Source: Pseudomonas sp. KBW05
GTDB lineage: Bacteria > Pseudomonadota > Gammaproteobacteria > Pseudomonadales > Pseudomonadaceae
Length of the DNA: 64,000 nucleotides
NCBI RefSeq assembly: GCF_003852405.1
Contig: NZ_QAJM01000014.1
Coordinates: 126,969 to 190,968 of the forward strand
Direction of reading: 5' to 3'
The notes under the pieces are model-generated. The model did no database searches, was not told where the DNA came from, and saw only the letters and a list, made by a program, of their open reading frames with translations. The position numbers and the translations under genes are program-made. Shown one piece after another: positions 28,246-36,421 of the stretch; positions within the stretch are counted from its first letter, which is position 1, and the number at the start of each line of letters is the position of its first letter.

Positions 28246-28950
28246 CTACCAGCCGAGGGTTTCCTTGAGGAAGGGAATGGTCAGCTTGCGCTGGGCCTGC
28301 AAGGAGGCCTGATCGAGCTGTTCGAGCAAATCGAACAACGCGCTCATGCTGCGGGTGCCACGAGTGAGGATGAAGTGCCCGACTTCGTCAGTGAGGTGCA
28401 GGCCGCGACGGGATGCACGCAATTGCAGGGCGCGCAGTTTGTCTTCGTCGGAGAGCGGGCGCATCTGGAAGATCAACGCCAGGGTCAGGCGAGACTTGAG
28501 GTCAGCCAGCTTCACCGGCAGCTCGCGCGGCGAGGTAGATGCGGCGATCAGCAAGCGCCGGCCGCTGTCACGCAGGCGGTTGAACAGATGGAACAGCGCC
28601 TCTTCCCACTCCGCCTTGCCGGCAATCGCCTGCAGGTCATCCAGGCAGACCAGCTCGTATTGCTCAAGGTGGTCGAAAATGCCGATGCCACGGTCCATCA
28701 ATTCAGCCAGCGGCAGGTAGACCGCCGCTTCACCCATCTGCTCGAAGCGCAGGCACGCGGCCTGCAATAGGTGAGTACGCCCTACGCCGTGTTTGCCCCA
28801 CAGATAGATCAGGCTTTCGGTCCACCCGGCGTCGGCTTCGCAGAGCCGCTCGACATAGCCGAGTGCAGCGGCATTGGCGCCTGGGTAGTAGTTGATAAAG
28901 GTGGCGTCGTCACGCAGACGCACACCCAAGGGCAGCTGAATCGGTTTCAT
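28246..28950 (-). CDS. hda: DnaA regulatory inactivator Hda
   Basis: 234-residue AAA+ protein that, with the sliding clamp, stimulates ATP hydrolysis on DnaA after initiation. The N-terminus has the clamp-binding motif QLPLGVRL. The P-loop GKHGVGRTHLL carries Arg where most AAA+ proteins have Lys, normal for Hda. Walker B is LVCLDDL, and an arginine-finger/sensor region follows. It stands alone between the NlpC genes and the PerM-type gene. Confidence 0.92.
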   Translation of the reverse strand: MKPIQLPLGVRLRDDATFINYYPGANAAALGYVERLCEADAGWTESLIYLWGKHGVGRTHLLQAACLRFEQMGEAAVYLPLAELMDRGIGIFDHLEQYELVCLDDLQAIAGKAEWEEALFHLFNRLRDSGRRLLIAASTSPRELPVKLADLKSRLTLALIFQMRPLSDEDKLRALQLRASRRGLHLTDEVGHFILTRGTRSMSALFDLLEQLDQASLQAQRKLTIPFLKETLGW

Positions 28951-29108
28951 GCTGACTGAACGGCTCCAAACGAACCGCTAGTGGCCTCTGTGTAAAGTTT
29001 GCAAAGTTTATACCCGTGAAGCCGGGCGCACAATGCAGCAGACCACAAGCAAAATCAAAGGTTTGCGTTAACTTGCCGGTTTTGCGCAAATTGTTTGACA
29101 CCAGAAAC

Positions 29109-29133
29109 AACAAACCCGGCCAGGCCGGGTTTG
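29109..29133 (-). terminator. Terminator of the PerM-type gene
   Basis: ACAAACCCGGCC...GGCCGGGTTTGT hairpin followed, on the minus strand, by a T-rich run (TTGTTTC). It lies 11 bp after the stop of the AI-2E family gene. Confidence 0.8.
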
Positions 29134-29144
29134 TGACACAAGGT

Positions 29145-30218
29145 TTACAGATCGGGATCTTCAACCCCCGTGTACACATCCGAATCCTTGTACAGATCGT
29201 GCACATGGCGCACCAGCACCATGATCACCGCCGCTACCGGCAGTGCCAGCAAGATGCCAGTAAAGCCGAACAACTCGCCACCCGCCAGGATCGCAAAGAT
29301 CACCGCTACAGGGTGCAGGCCGATCCGGTCCCCCACCAGCAGCGGTGTCAGCACCATCCCTTCCAAGGCCTGGCCGACCATAAACACCGCGACAATCCCC
29401 AGCATCGGGTACAGGTCGCCGCCGAACTGGAACAACCCCGCCACCAGCGCCGCGCCGATACCGATCACAAAACCCATGTAAGGCACGATGGCCGCCAGGC
29501 CAGCGATCAGGCCAATCAACAGGCCCAGCTCCAGGCCAATCGCCATCAGACCCGCCGCGTAGATAACCCCCAAGGCCAGCATCACCAGCAACTGCCCACG
29601 CACGAATGCGCCGAGCACTTCATGGCATTCCTCCGCCAGGGAGACAATGCGCTCCTCGCGATTGCGCGGCAGCAGGCTGCGGATCTTGGCCATCATGATG
29701 TCCCAGTCACGCAGCAGGTAGAACGCCACCACCGGGATCAGCACCAGGTTGGTCAACCAGCCGATCAGCGCCAGGCTGGACGCCGTGGCCTGGCTGAGCA
29801 CCATGCCGACAATGTCGGTGGTCTGGCCCATATGCTCGCTGATCGCGGCCTTGACCTTGTCGAACTTCCAGAAGCCATCCGACAACCCCAACTTGGCCTG
29901 GGCCCACGGCATCGCCGTGTGCTGCAACCAATCGAGCATCTGCGGCGCCAGTTCATACAGACGGAACAGCTGCTTGGCCAGCATCGGCACCAGCACCAGC
30001 ACCAGGGCCGTGATGATCAAGGTAAACAGGGCGAACACCGCCACCACGCCCCAGGTACGTGACAAGCCGGCTTTCTCCAGGCGATCCACCACCGGATCAA
30101 ACAGATAGGCCAACAGCAACGCAACCAGGAACGGCGTCAGGATCGAATGCAGCAAAAAAACAAAAGCGCACAGCAGGACGATCCCGCCAATCCACACCCA
30201 ACGACGCGTATCCGCCAT
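29145..30218 (-). CDS. AI-2E family transporter (PerM-like)
   Basis: 357-residue polytopic inner-membrane protein. The first two helices (about 7-35) are followed by a third with a long cytoplasmic or periplasmic helical region, then four C-terminal helices with PYMGFVIGIGAALVAGL and the GDRIGLHPVAVIFAILAGGELFG family signature. Family members include TqsA and Na+/H+ exchangers; the substrate here is unknown. ATG 30218 is chosen because GGAG lies 8 bp upstream; a Met four codons earlier lacks one. The DUF2066 gene 35 bp upstream probably shares the transcript. Confidence 0.88.
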   Translation of the reverse strand: MADTRRWVWIGGIVLLCAFVFLLHSILTPFLVALLLAYLFDPVVDRLEKAGLSRTWGVVAVFALFTLIITALVLVLVPMLAKQLFRLYELAPQMLDWLQHTAMPWAQAKLGLSDGFWKFDKVKAAISEHMGQTTDIVGMVLSQATASSLALIGWLTNLVLIPVVAFYLLRDWDIMMAKIRSLLPRNREERIVSLAEECHEVLGAFVRGQLLVMLALGVIYAAGLMAIGLELGLLIGLIAGLAAIVPYMGFVIGIGAALVAGLFQFGGDLYPMLGIVAVFMVGQALEGMVLTPLLVGDRIGLHPVAVIFAILAGGELFGFTGILLALPVAAVIMVLVRHVHDLYKDSDVYTGVEDPDL

Positions 30219-30253
30219 AAACCACTCCATTGCTTCTATATAAGGAAGAACGT

Positions 30254-31270
30254 TTACCAGTGAAAGCGCAGTTGCGCCTGAGGCTCTGGAGCACCATCAG
30301 CCGCAGCCGGCACTTCCCCCGGCGCAACCTCCTGCAACTTGGCCAGGCTCAACTGGCTGCGCAACTGCTCGGCACTGCCGTTGACCCGGTAAACAATGCG
30401 ACTGCCATCCACCAGCAACGGCTGGCCGCCAAACGGTTCAAGCAGATGCCCCAGGGCGGCGTAGCGCTCCAGTGTCATGCCCTGCACTTCCAGCAGTTGC
30501 TCGGCACTGACGCCCGGCTTGACCGCAAAGCGCGGCGCCAACTTCTGGCTGACGGCCAACATCACCGCATCGGCCACAGCGGCGGTATCGGCCCCTTGGA
30601 CACTGCCCTGCTCGCTCTTGTCGCCCAACCACAACCGCCACTTGGCCTGCCATTGGCTGCCTTCCTGCCGCGCATGCACCGCCAGCAAGGCATCCGCGCC
30701 GTAACGCTCGGAGGCGGCGCGCAGTGGTGTGGCGTCGGCGCTTTCCAGGTTTGGCGCGGTGGCGACCACCTGCTCGTCCAGATCACCCAACGGCAGGCGC
30801 AACGGCAAGCCTCGGTGTTGCGCCGCGCGGCGCAAGGCTTGGGCGACGCTTTGGCCATCGCCCACCAAGCTGCTGCCTTCGGTAGAGTCATTCAGCCACC
30901 AGCCGAGGATCGACGGCCGGTTGCTGCCCCAGATCGACAGGCCGGCGTCACGCAAGGCACGGTCGGTGCTCACCGGGTCAAAATCCACTTGCAGGCTCTC
31001 GGGCGGGCCGGCGTCGTAGCCGTATTGGCTGATGATTTGTTGCGGGTCCTTGCGAATCGCCGCCAGGCCCGGGCCGTCGGCGGCCTTGGCGTCACCGGTG
31101 AGGCGAATCACCAGGGTCTGCACGGCGCGTTGGGTCGCCTGGTCGCGCTCTTGTGGCGACTGGCCGCTGACCGGTTCAAGTACTTGATAGAGGCCATTGA
31201 GGGTTTCGGCATGACTCGCCAGGCTGACCAACGACAAGCAGCCTACAAAGAAGAATTTACACAGACGCAT
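30254..31270 (-). CDS. DUF2066 family exported protein
   Basis: 338 residues. A signal peptide (about 1-21, ending SHAET) is followed by the DUF2066 N-terminal region (YQVLEPVSGQSPQERDQATQ) and a long alpha/beta domain. The C-terminus is Pro/Ala rich. It is periplasmic by prediction and function is unknown. The start at 31270 (MRLCKFF) gives a proper signal peptide, and the open frame upstream would spoil it. It probably heads the unit DUF2066-perM. Confidence 0.82.
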   Translation of the reverse strand: MRLCKFFFVGCLSLVSLASHAETLNGLYQVLEPVSGQSPQERDQATQRAVQTLVIRLTGDAKAADGPGLAAIRKDPQQIISQYGYDAGPPESLQVDFDPVSTDRALRDAGLSIWGSNRPSILGWWLNDSTEGSSLVGDGQSVAQALRRAAQHRGLPLRLPLGDLDEQVVATAPNLESADATPLRAASERYGADALLAVHARQEGSQWQAKWRLWLGDKSEQGSVQGADTAAVADAVMLAVSQKLAPRFAVKPGVSAEQLLEVQGMTLERYAALGHLLEPFGGQPLLVDGSRIVYRVNGSAEQLRSQLSLAKLQEVAPGEVPAAADGAPEPQAQLRFHW

Positions 31271-31438
31271 GAAAGATTCCCGAACGACAAATTTAGCGGC
31301 TGGAACAGACCGCGTGAACTCGGTTGCGCAAGGCTGTGACCACAGCGACCGGTAAAACATTCACAGGGTCTTGGTAAGTTTTCGTACTGTCATAACGATA
31401 GCGGGTTCAAGGCTATACCTTAATACGCACCAAGGCAG
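31271..31438. other. Intergenic region before purM, with candidate small-RNA promoter
   Basis: Between the divergent DUF2066 and purM genes. TTGGTA at 31371-31376 with AACGAT at 31394-31399 (17-bp spacer) is a weak plus-strand promoter candidate pointing at the terminator at 31439-31471. No open frame was found. Confidence 0.25.
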
Positions 31439-31471
31439 AGCCGATTAGCATTTTTTTAATCGGCTTTTTTT
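31439..31471 (+). terminator. Orphan intrinsic terminator upstream of purM
   Basis: AGCCGATTA...TAATCGGCT, 9-bp perfect stem, 9-nt loop, then eight T on the plus strand. On the minus strand no T-run follows, so it acts on plus-strand transcripts. No plus-strand gene ends here: the upstream genes all run the other way. Confidence 0.8.
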
Positions 31472-31626
31472 GCCTATATCGCCCTGCCCGTCGGCCCGAG
31501 GATGGCCGCTGCCCCTCAAGCCTGATAAAATCGCGCGCCTTCGCAGACCGTCAACGGCTGGGCCTTTTACCAAAAGCGCCTGCCCGCTCGGTCGTTACCC
31601 CTGAATCCCCCCTAAAGGCCTGGATC

Positions 31627-32685
31627 ATGAGCAAGCAACCCTCCCTGAGCTACAAGGACGCCGGTGTAGACATCGACGCCGGTGAAGCATTGGTCGAACG
31701 CATCAAGAGCGTCGCCAAGCGCACTGCGCGCCCCGAAGTCATGGGCGGCCTGGGCGGTTTTGGCGCCCTCTGCGAGATCCCGGCCGGCTACAAACAGCCT
31801 GTGCTGGTCTCCGGCACCGACGGCGTGGGCACCAAGCTGCGCCTGGCACTGAACCTGAACAAGCACGACAGCATCGGCATCGACCTGGTTGCCATGTGCG
31901 TAAACGACCTGGTGGTATGCGGCGCCGAGCCGTTGTTCTTCCTGGACTACTACGCCACCGGCAAGCTCAACGTCGAGACCGCTACCCAGGTAGTGACCGG
32001 CATTGGCGCTGGCTGCGAACTGTCGGGTTGCTCCCTGGTCGGCGGCGAAACCGCTGAAATGCCAGGCATGTACGAAGGCGAAGACTACGACCTGGCCGGC
32101 TTCTGCGTCGGCGTTGTAGAAAAAGCCGAGATCATCGACGGCTCCAAGGTTGCCGCCGGTGACGCCCTGCTCGCCCTGCCATCGTCCGGCCCGCACTCCA
32201 ACGGCTACTCGCTGATCCGCAAGATCATCGAAGTGTCCGGCGCCGACATCGAAAACATCCAGCTCGACGGCAAGCCACTGACCGACCTGCTGATGGCCCC
32301 GACCCGCATCTACGTCAAGCCACTGCTCAAGCTCATCAAGGACACCGGTGCTGTCAAAGCCATGGCCCATATCACCGGTGGCGGCCTGCTGGACAACATC
32401 CCGCGCGTCCTGCCAAAAGGCGCCCAGGCAATCGTCGACGTGGCGAGCTGGCAGCGCCCTGCGGTCTTCGACTGGCTGCAAGAGAAAGGCAACGTCAACG
32501 AAACCGAGATGCACCGCGTGCTGAACTGCGGCGTGGGCATGGTCATCTGCGTGGCGCAAGAGCACGTTGAAACCGCGCTGAACGTCCTGCGTGAAGCGGG
32601 CGAGCAGCCTTGGGTCATCGGCCAGATCGCCACCGCACCGGAAGGCGCGGCCCAGGTCGAACTGAAGAACCTCAAGGCTCATTGA
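31627..32685 (+). CDS. purM: Phosphoribosylformylglycinamidine cyclo-ligase (AIR synthetase)
   Basis: 352-residue enzyme of step 5 of purine synthesis, closing the imidazole ring with [15 protein letters not shown] at the N-terminus, [31 protein letters not shown] and the C-terminal [15 protein letters not shown] are all family motifs in order. Length is standard. Its stop overlaps the purN start (TGATG), so the two are translationally coupled. Confidence 0.97.
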   Translation: MSKQPSLSYKDAGVDIDAGEALVERIKSVAKRTARPEVMGGLGGFGALCEIPAGYKQPVLVSGTDGVGTKLRLALNLNKHDSIGIDLVAMCVNDLVVCGAEPLFFLDYYATGKLNVETATQVVTGIGAGCELSGCSLVGGETAEMPGMYEGEDYDLAGFCVGVVEKAEIIDGSKVAAGDALLALPSSGPHSNGYSLIRKIIEVSGADIENIQLDGKPLTDLLMAPTRIYVKPLLKLIKDTGAVKAMAHITGGGLLDNIPRVLPKGAQAIVDVASWQRPAVFDWLQEKGNVNETEMHRVLNCGVGMVICVAQEHVETALNVLREAGEQPWVIGQIATAPEGAAQVELKNLKAH

Positions 32686-33335
32686 TGTCCCAGACCTGTG
32701 ATGTCGTGGTGCTGCTCTCCGGCACCGGCAGTAACTTGCAGGCCCTGATCGACAGCACGCGCACCGGCGACAGCCCGGTGCGCATCGCTGCGGTGATCTC
32801 CAACCGCAGCGACGCCTACGGCCTGCAACGCGCCAGGGACGCAGGTATCGACACCCGCTCCCTGGATCACAAGGCTTTCGAGGGCCGCGAGGCCTTCGAT
32901 GCTGCCTTGATCGAACTGATCGACGCCTTCAACCCCAAGCTCGTGGTCCTGGCCGGTTTCATGCGCATCCTCAGCGCTGATTTCGTACGCCACTACGACG
33001 GGCGCCTGCTCAATATCCACCCTTCCCTGCTGCCCAAGTACAAAGGCATGCATACGCACCAGCGGGCGCTCGACGCCGGCGACAGCGAGCATGGCTGCAG
33101 CGTGCACTTCGTCACCGAGGAACTCGATGGCGGGCCTCTGGTCGTACAGGCAGTGGTTCCGGTAGAGTCTGACGACTCGGCGCAGACCCTTGCGCAACGG
33201 GTTCACACCCAGGAACACAGGATTTACCCGTTGGCTGTACGCTGGTTTGCCGAGGGGCGGTTGATTCTTGGTGACCAGGGTGCATTATTGGACGGTCAGT
33301 TACTCGCGGCCAGCGGCCACTTGATTCGAACCTAG
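32685..33335 (+). CDS. purN: Phosphoribosylglycinamide formyltransferase
   Basis: 216-residue enzyme of step 3 of purine synthesis using 10-formyl-tetrahydrofolate. The N-terminal VVLLSGTGSNLQALID, the folate-site LVVLAGFMRIL, the catalytic Asn-His-Asp set seen in LLNIHPSLLPKYKG, and HFVTEELDGGP are present. Start at 32685 shares one base with the purM stop. An upstream in-frame ATG inside purM is rejected. Confidence 0.96.
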   Translation: MSQTCDVVVLLSGTGSNLQALIDSTRTGDSPVRIAAVISNRSDAYGLQRARDAGIDTRSLDHKAFEGREAFDAALIELIDAFNPKLVVLAGFMRILSADFVRHYDGRLLNIHPSLLPKYKGMHTHQRALDAGDSEHGCSVHFVTEELDGGPLVVQAVVPVESDDSAQTLAQRVHTQEHRIYPLAVRWFAEGRLILGDQGALLDGQLLAASGHLIRT

Positions 33336-33343
33336 GAGATTTT

Positions 33344-34057
33344 ATGCGTCGCGCCTTGCTCTTCGCTTTTGCTCTGTTTGCCTTGCCTGCGGTGCAAGCG
33401 GCAGACCTTCACCCTTTCTCCGTCAGCTACACCGCCGACTGGAAACAGTTGCCCATGAGTGGCTCGGCTGAACGCAGCCTGGCCAAGAATGGCGATGGCA
33501 CCTGGACCTTGAACTTCAAGGCTTCGATGATGATCGCCAGCCTTACCGAAACCAGCGTGATCCTGTTTGACAAGGACACCCTGCAACCGAAGAGCTACAC
33601 CTTCGAACGCGGTGGCCTGGGCAAGGCGAAGAAGATCAATCTGGACTTCGATCAAACCGCCAAGAAAGTCACCGGCTTTGAGAACAAAGACCCGGTCAAC
33701 GTAGCGCTGCAAAGCGGCATGCTCGACAAGTCGACCTACCAGTTGGCCCTGCAACGTGATGTGGCCGCCGGCAAGAAAAGCATGAGCTACAACGTGGTGG
33801 AAGGCACCGACGTCGATACCTACGACTTCCGCGTGATTGGCCCGGAAAAGGTCCAGACCAAGGTCGGCTCGATTGACGCGATCAAGGTTGAGCGCGTGCG
33901 TGACCCGACGCAAAGCAAGCGCATTACCCAGATGTGGTTCGCCAAGGACCAGGGCGGTATCCTGGTTGCACTGCGCCAGGTAGAAACCGACGGCAAGGAA
34001 TACAACATCATGCTGCAAGACGGCACCGTTGACGGCAAGGCTGTCAAAGGTAGCTGA
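33344..34057 (+). CDS. DUF3108 family exported protein
   Basis: 237 residues. A signal peptide (about 1-20, cleavage near VQAAD) is followed by an all-beta domain typical of DUF3108 (PFSVSYTADWK...AERSLAKNGDGTWTLNFKA, W-F-A-K-D at about 200). It is periplasmic by prediction and function is unknown. AGGAG lies 6 bp before the ATG, and the gene starts 8 bp after purN, so it likely rides on the purMN transcript. A terminator follows 30 bp later. Confidence 0.85.
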   Translation: MRRALLFAFALFALPAVQAADLHPFSVSYTADWKQLPMSGSAERSLAKNGDGTWTLNFKASMMIASLTETSVILFDKDTLQPKSYTFERGGLGKAKKINLDFDQTAKKVTGFENKDPVNVALQSGMLDKSTYQLALQRDVAAGKKSMSYNVVEGTDVDTYDFRVIGPEKVQTKVGSIDAIKVERVRDPTQSKRITQMWFAKDQGGILVALRQVETDGKEYNIMLQDGTVDGKAVKGS

Positions 34058-34087
34058 TGAGCTGATGAGCTGGTGAACTGAAGAAGA

Positions 34088-34114
34088 GCCTCGCTGAATG
34101 CGGGGCTTTTTTTT
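34088..34114 (+). terminator. Terminator of the purM-purN-DUF3108 unit
   Basis: GCCTCGC-TGAAT-GCGGGGC hairpin (one G:U) followed by eight T. Confidence 0.88.
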
Positions 34115-34145
34115 GCCTGCGGATTTTGTGTTGAAGCTTCTGCCG

Positions 34146-34215
34146 TCTTCGCGAGCAAGCCCGCTCCCACATTTGGAATGCACTCCAAGTGTGGGAGCGG
34201 GCTTGCTCGCGAAGG
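34146..34215. repeat. Inverted REP pair (close-spaced)
   Basis: Two arms of the GAGCAAGCCCGCTCCCAC family in inverted orientation with a short spacer. The arrangement (AAGCCCGCTCCCACA first) is the reverse of most pairs in the window, as at 22851-22929. Confidence 0.88.
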
Positions 34216-34362
34216 CGATGGCAGGGCCGATACAAAGCTCAAGCCTGACCTGAACATGAAACTTCTGTCATAAAACTCCAGCCCCCAAAACACAAACCCC
34301 CAATTCTCAAGGCCTGTAGCACTGTTGCAATTCCTGCAATGAATAGTTGCGCGAAAAGTCGG

Positions 34363-34392
34363 TTTACTTAGCAAGCTAACAAAACATATAAA
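34363..34392 (+). promoter_or_regulatory. Promoter with SlyA-type operator
   Basis: TTTACT (34363-34368), 18-bp spacer, TATAAA (34387-34392). The spacer contains TTAGCAAGCTAA (34368-34379), the perfect 12-bp palindrome known as the SlyA/RovA consensus site. A bound MarR/SlyA protein would block RNA polymerase. The start codon of the 62-residue protein is 50 bp further on. Confidence 0.6.
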
Positions 34393-34442
34393 AGAGGCCT
34401 GCGACGACTTGCCGCAGACCCACCAGAGATTGGAGCAAGCAG

Positions 34443-34631
34443 ATGACTGTAAAAGTAACTGAACGCGACGATGCACATATGTCCCACGAAGCGCTGGGCC
34501 ATGGGATTCACATCTGGGATGTACACCAACAAGACCTGCTGGTCGGCATGTTTCACAACGAGAGTGACGCTCACAATTATAAGAACGAGCTAGAGTCGCT
34601 TGAGATGAAACGTCAGGCAGAGAGCTCCTGA
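34443..34631 (+). CDS. Small acidic hypothetical protein
   Basis: 62 residues, no membrane segment, rich in His, Asp and Glu (HMSHEALGHGIHIWDVHQQD), then a C-terminal charged helix (AHNYKNELESLEMKRQ). It could bind a metal, but no recognised motif supports that. TTGGAG is placed 8 bp before the ATG. Expression seems to be from the promoter at 34363-34392 with a SlyA-type operator, which hints at stress or ligand control. Confidence 0.72.
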   Translation: MTVKVTERDDAHMSHEALGHGIHIWDVHQQDLLVGMFHNESDAHNYKNELESLEMKRQAESS

Positions 34632-34657
34632 GTATTCGTAGAGTTTAGGTACTCCAT

Positions 34658-34790
34658 TGTGGCGAGCGAGCTTGCTCGCGCTGGGCTGCGAAGCGGCCCC
34701 AATAGAATCACCACGCTCTACCAGAAAGAATCGCGGTGTCTGGTTTTGGGGCTGCTACGCAGCCCAGCGCGAGCAAGCTCGCTCGCCACA
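34658..34790. repeat. Long inverted repeat, TGTGGCGAG family
   Basis: TGTGGCGAGCGAGCTTGCTC and its complement form the outer arms, with a second inner pair (CTGGGCTGCGAAGCGGCCCC / GGGGCTGCTACGCAGCCCAG). It is the same two-step architecture as at 51722-51817 and 60278-60371, but with a different arm variant (GCGAGC instead of GGAGC). Confidence 0.88.
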
Positions 34791-34805
34791 CGGACACCCA
34801 TCAAC

Positions 34806-34832
34806 AAAAACCCCGCCTTTTGAGCGGGGTTT
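34806..34832 (-). terminator. Terminator of the DUF2058 gene
   Basis: On the minus strand AAACCCCGC, seven-base loop, GCGGGGTTTTT. It lies 16 bp after the stop codon at 34848. Confidence 0.85.
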
Positions 34833-34847
34833 GTTGTTTCTACAGCC

Positions 34848-35393
34848 TTACCACATCAGATCGTCAGGGATCTGGTAGGCGGCGTACGGATCATCCTCAT
34901 CCGGCACTTGGCTTTCCGTGAGGATGTTGAGCTGCACGATACGCTCTGGCGCACGCTCCTGGATCTTCAGCGCCGCTTCACGCGGGATCACCTCATAACT
35001 GCCACCGTGGTGCACGATCGCCAGGGAGCCGTTGCTCAGCTTGTTGCGCATCAAAGTGTTGACCGACAGGCGCTTGACCTTCTTGTCATCCACAAAGTTG
35101 TAGTAGTCCTCGGTGGTCAGCTTGGGCAGGCGCGAAGTCTCGATCAACTGTTTGACCTGGGCCGTGCGGGCCTTGGCCTCGGCTTTTTCCTGCTGCTGGC
35201 GGTTCAGCTCCTGGTCGCGCTTGACCTTCTCGGCCTGCGCTTCCTGGGCCAGGCGGGCCTGGGTGTCATCGGCCTCGATCTGGCCCTTGTGGACCAGGCG
35301 CTGCTGCTTCTGCTTCTCTTTGCCGACCTGCTTGGCCTGCTTTTGGTTGACCAGACCTGCTTTGAGTAACTGATCGCGAAGGGAAATGCTCAT
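34848..35393 (-). CDS. DUF2058 family protein (YaiL-like)
   Basis: 181 residues. The N-terminal MSISLRDQLLKAGLV is followed by a long, highly charged Lys/Gln/Glu-rich coiled-coil (about 15-80). A small globular domain with TTEDYYNFVDDKKVKRLSVN closes the protein, with the acidic ending D-E-D-D-P-Y-A-A-Y-Q-I-P-D-D. Relatives are annotated as nucleoprotein or polynucleotide-associated proteins, without a defined activity. It ends with its own terminator. Confidence 0.85.
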   Translation of the reverse strand: MSISLRDQLLKAGLVNQKQAKQVGKEKQKQQRLVHKGQIEADDTQARLAQEAQAEKVKRDQELNRQQQEKAEAKARTAQVKQLIETSRLPKLTTEDYYNFVDDKKVKRLSVNTLMRNKLSNGSLAIVHHGGSYEVIPREAALKIQERAPERIVQLNILTESQVPDEDDPYAAYQIPDDLMW

Positions 35394-35418
35394 GGTGCTT
35401 ACTCACTTAGGCAGCCGC

Positions 35419-36252
35419 TCAACCGCAGCTGGACATGTTCTTTTCCTGGCGTTTGGCTTCGCCCCACAGGGCGTCCAACGTTTCGAGGGTGCAATCTTCT
35501 ATGGGTTGATGCGTGTCGCGCAATGCCTGTTCGATAAATCGGAAACGTCGCTCGAACTTGGCATTGGCGCCACGCAGCGCAGTTTCCGGGTCGACCTTGA
35601 GATGGCGGGCCAGGTTGACCGCGGCAAAGAGCAGGTCGCCGACTTCATCAGCGATAGCCGCCGGGTCGTTATCGGCCATGGCTTCGAGCACTTCATCGAG
35701 CTCTTCGCGCACGTTGTCCACTACTGGCAACGCCGACGGCCAGTCAAATCCCACCTGGCTGGCGCGCTTTTGCAGTTTGGCCGCGCGGGACAAGGACGGC
35801 AGTGCTGTAGGAACATCATCCAGTAGGGAGAGCTGCTCCGGCGCGTCGGATTTTTCCGCACGCTCCTCGGCCTTGATCTGCTCCCAACGTTCCTTGACCT
35901 GCTCTTCACTCAGTTGCGGGACATCCAGCGGCGCATACAGGTCGCCAGTGGGAAACACGTGGGGGTGACGACGGATCAGCTTGCGCGTGATGCTGTCGAT
36001 CACCCCGGCGAATTCGAAACGCCCCTCTTCCCGCGCCAGCTGGCTGTAATACACCACCTGGAACAACAGATCGCCCAACTCGCCTTGCAGGTGATCGAAA
36101 TCGCCGCGCTCGATGGCGTCGGCAACTTCATAGGCTTCTTCCAGCGTATGCGGGACGATGGTGGCGTAGGTTTGCTTGATGTCCCACGGGCAGCCGTATT
36201 GCGGGTCGCGCAGGCGGCTCATCAGGTGCAGCAGGTCGTCTAGTGAATACAT
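35419..36252 (-). CDS. mazG: Nucleoside triphosphate pyrophosphohydrolase MazG
   Basis: 277 residues with two MazG all-alpha domains. The first has LRDPQYGCPWDIKQTY and EEAYEVADAIE...ELGDLLFQVVYYSQLA with the E-x-x-E / E-x-x-D magnesium ligands. The second has REELDEVLEAM and DEVGDLLFAAVNLARHL. It hydrolyses NTPs/dNTPs to monophosphates and is linked to the stringent response. It is next to relA, from which it is separated by a REP cluster. Length matches the E. coli enzyme closely. Confidence 0.95.
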   Translation of the reverse strand: MYSLDDLLHLMSRLRDPQYGCPWDIKQTYATIVPHTLEEAYEVADAIERGDFDHLQGELGDLLFQVVYYSQLAREEGRFEFAGVIDSITRKLIRRHPHVFPTGDLYAPLDVPQLSEEQVKERWEQIKAEERAEKSDAPEQLSLLDDVPTALPSLSRAAKLQKRASQVGFDWPSALPVVDNVREELDEVLEAMADNDPAAIADEVGDLLFAAVNLARHLKVDPETALRGANAKFERRFRFIEQALRDTHQPIEDCTLETLDALWGEAKRQEKNMSSCG

Positions 36253-36291
36253 TGATCTCTATCCGCTGAAGTGGGAACGCTGAAGATCAAA

Positions 36292-36396
36292 TGTGGGAGC
36301 GGGCTTGCTCGCGAATGCGTAGTGTCAGCCAATGAATCTGGCACTGACACACCGTATTCGCGAGCAAGCCCGCTCCCACACAAGCCCGCTCCTACA
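36292..36396. repeat. REP cluster between relA and mazG
   Basis: Inverted TGTGGGAGCGGGCTTGCTCG arms about 45 bp apart, followed by a third partial arm. It mirrors the cluster at 26599-26703. Confidence 0.88.
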
Positions 36397-36421
36397 TTTT
36401 AAACCGCGCTCATCCAGCTAA

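Noticed and set aside
28246-28950. Hda P-loop with Arg in place of Lys as a broken ATPase
   Set aside because: Arg at this place is usual in Hda proteins, including the E. coli one as I recall it.
34146-34790. Repeats suggesting a CRISPR-like array
   Set aside because: The repeats are inverted pairs of REP type with irregular spacing, not direct repeats with equal spacers; no cas gene.
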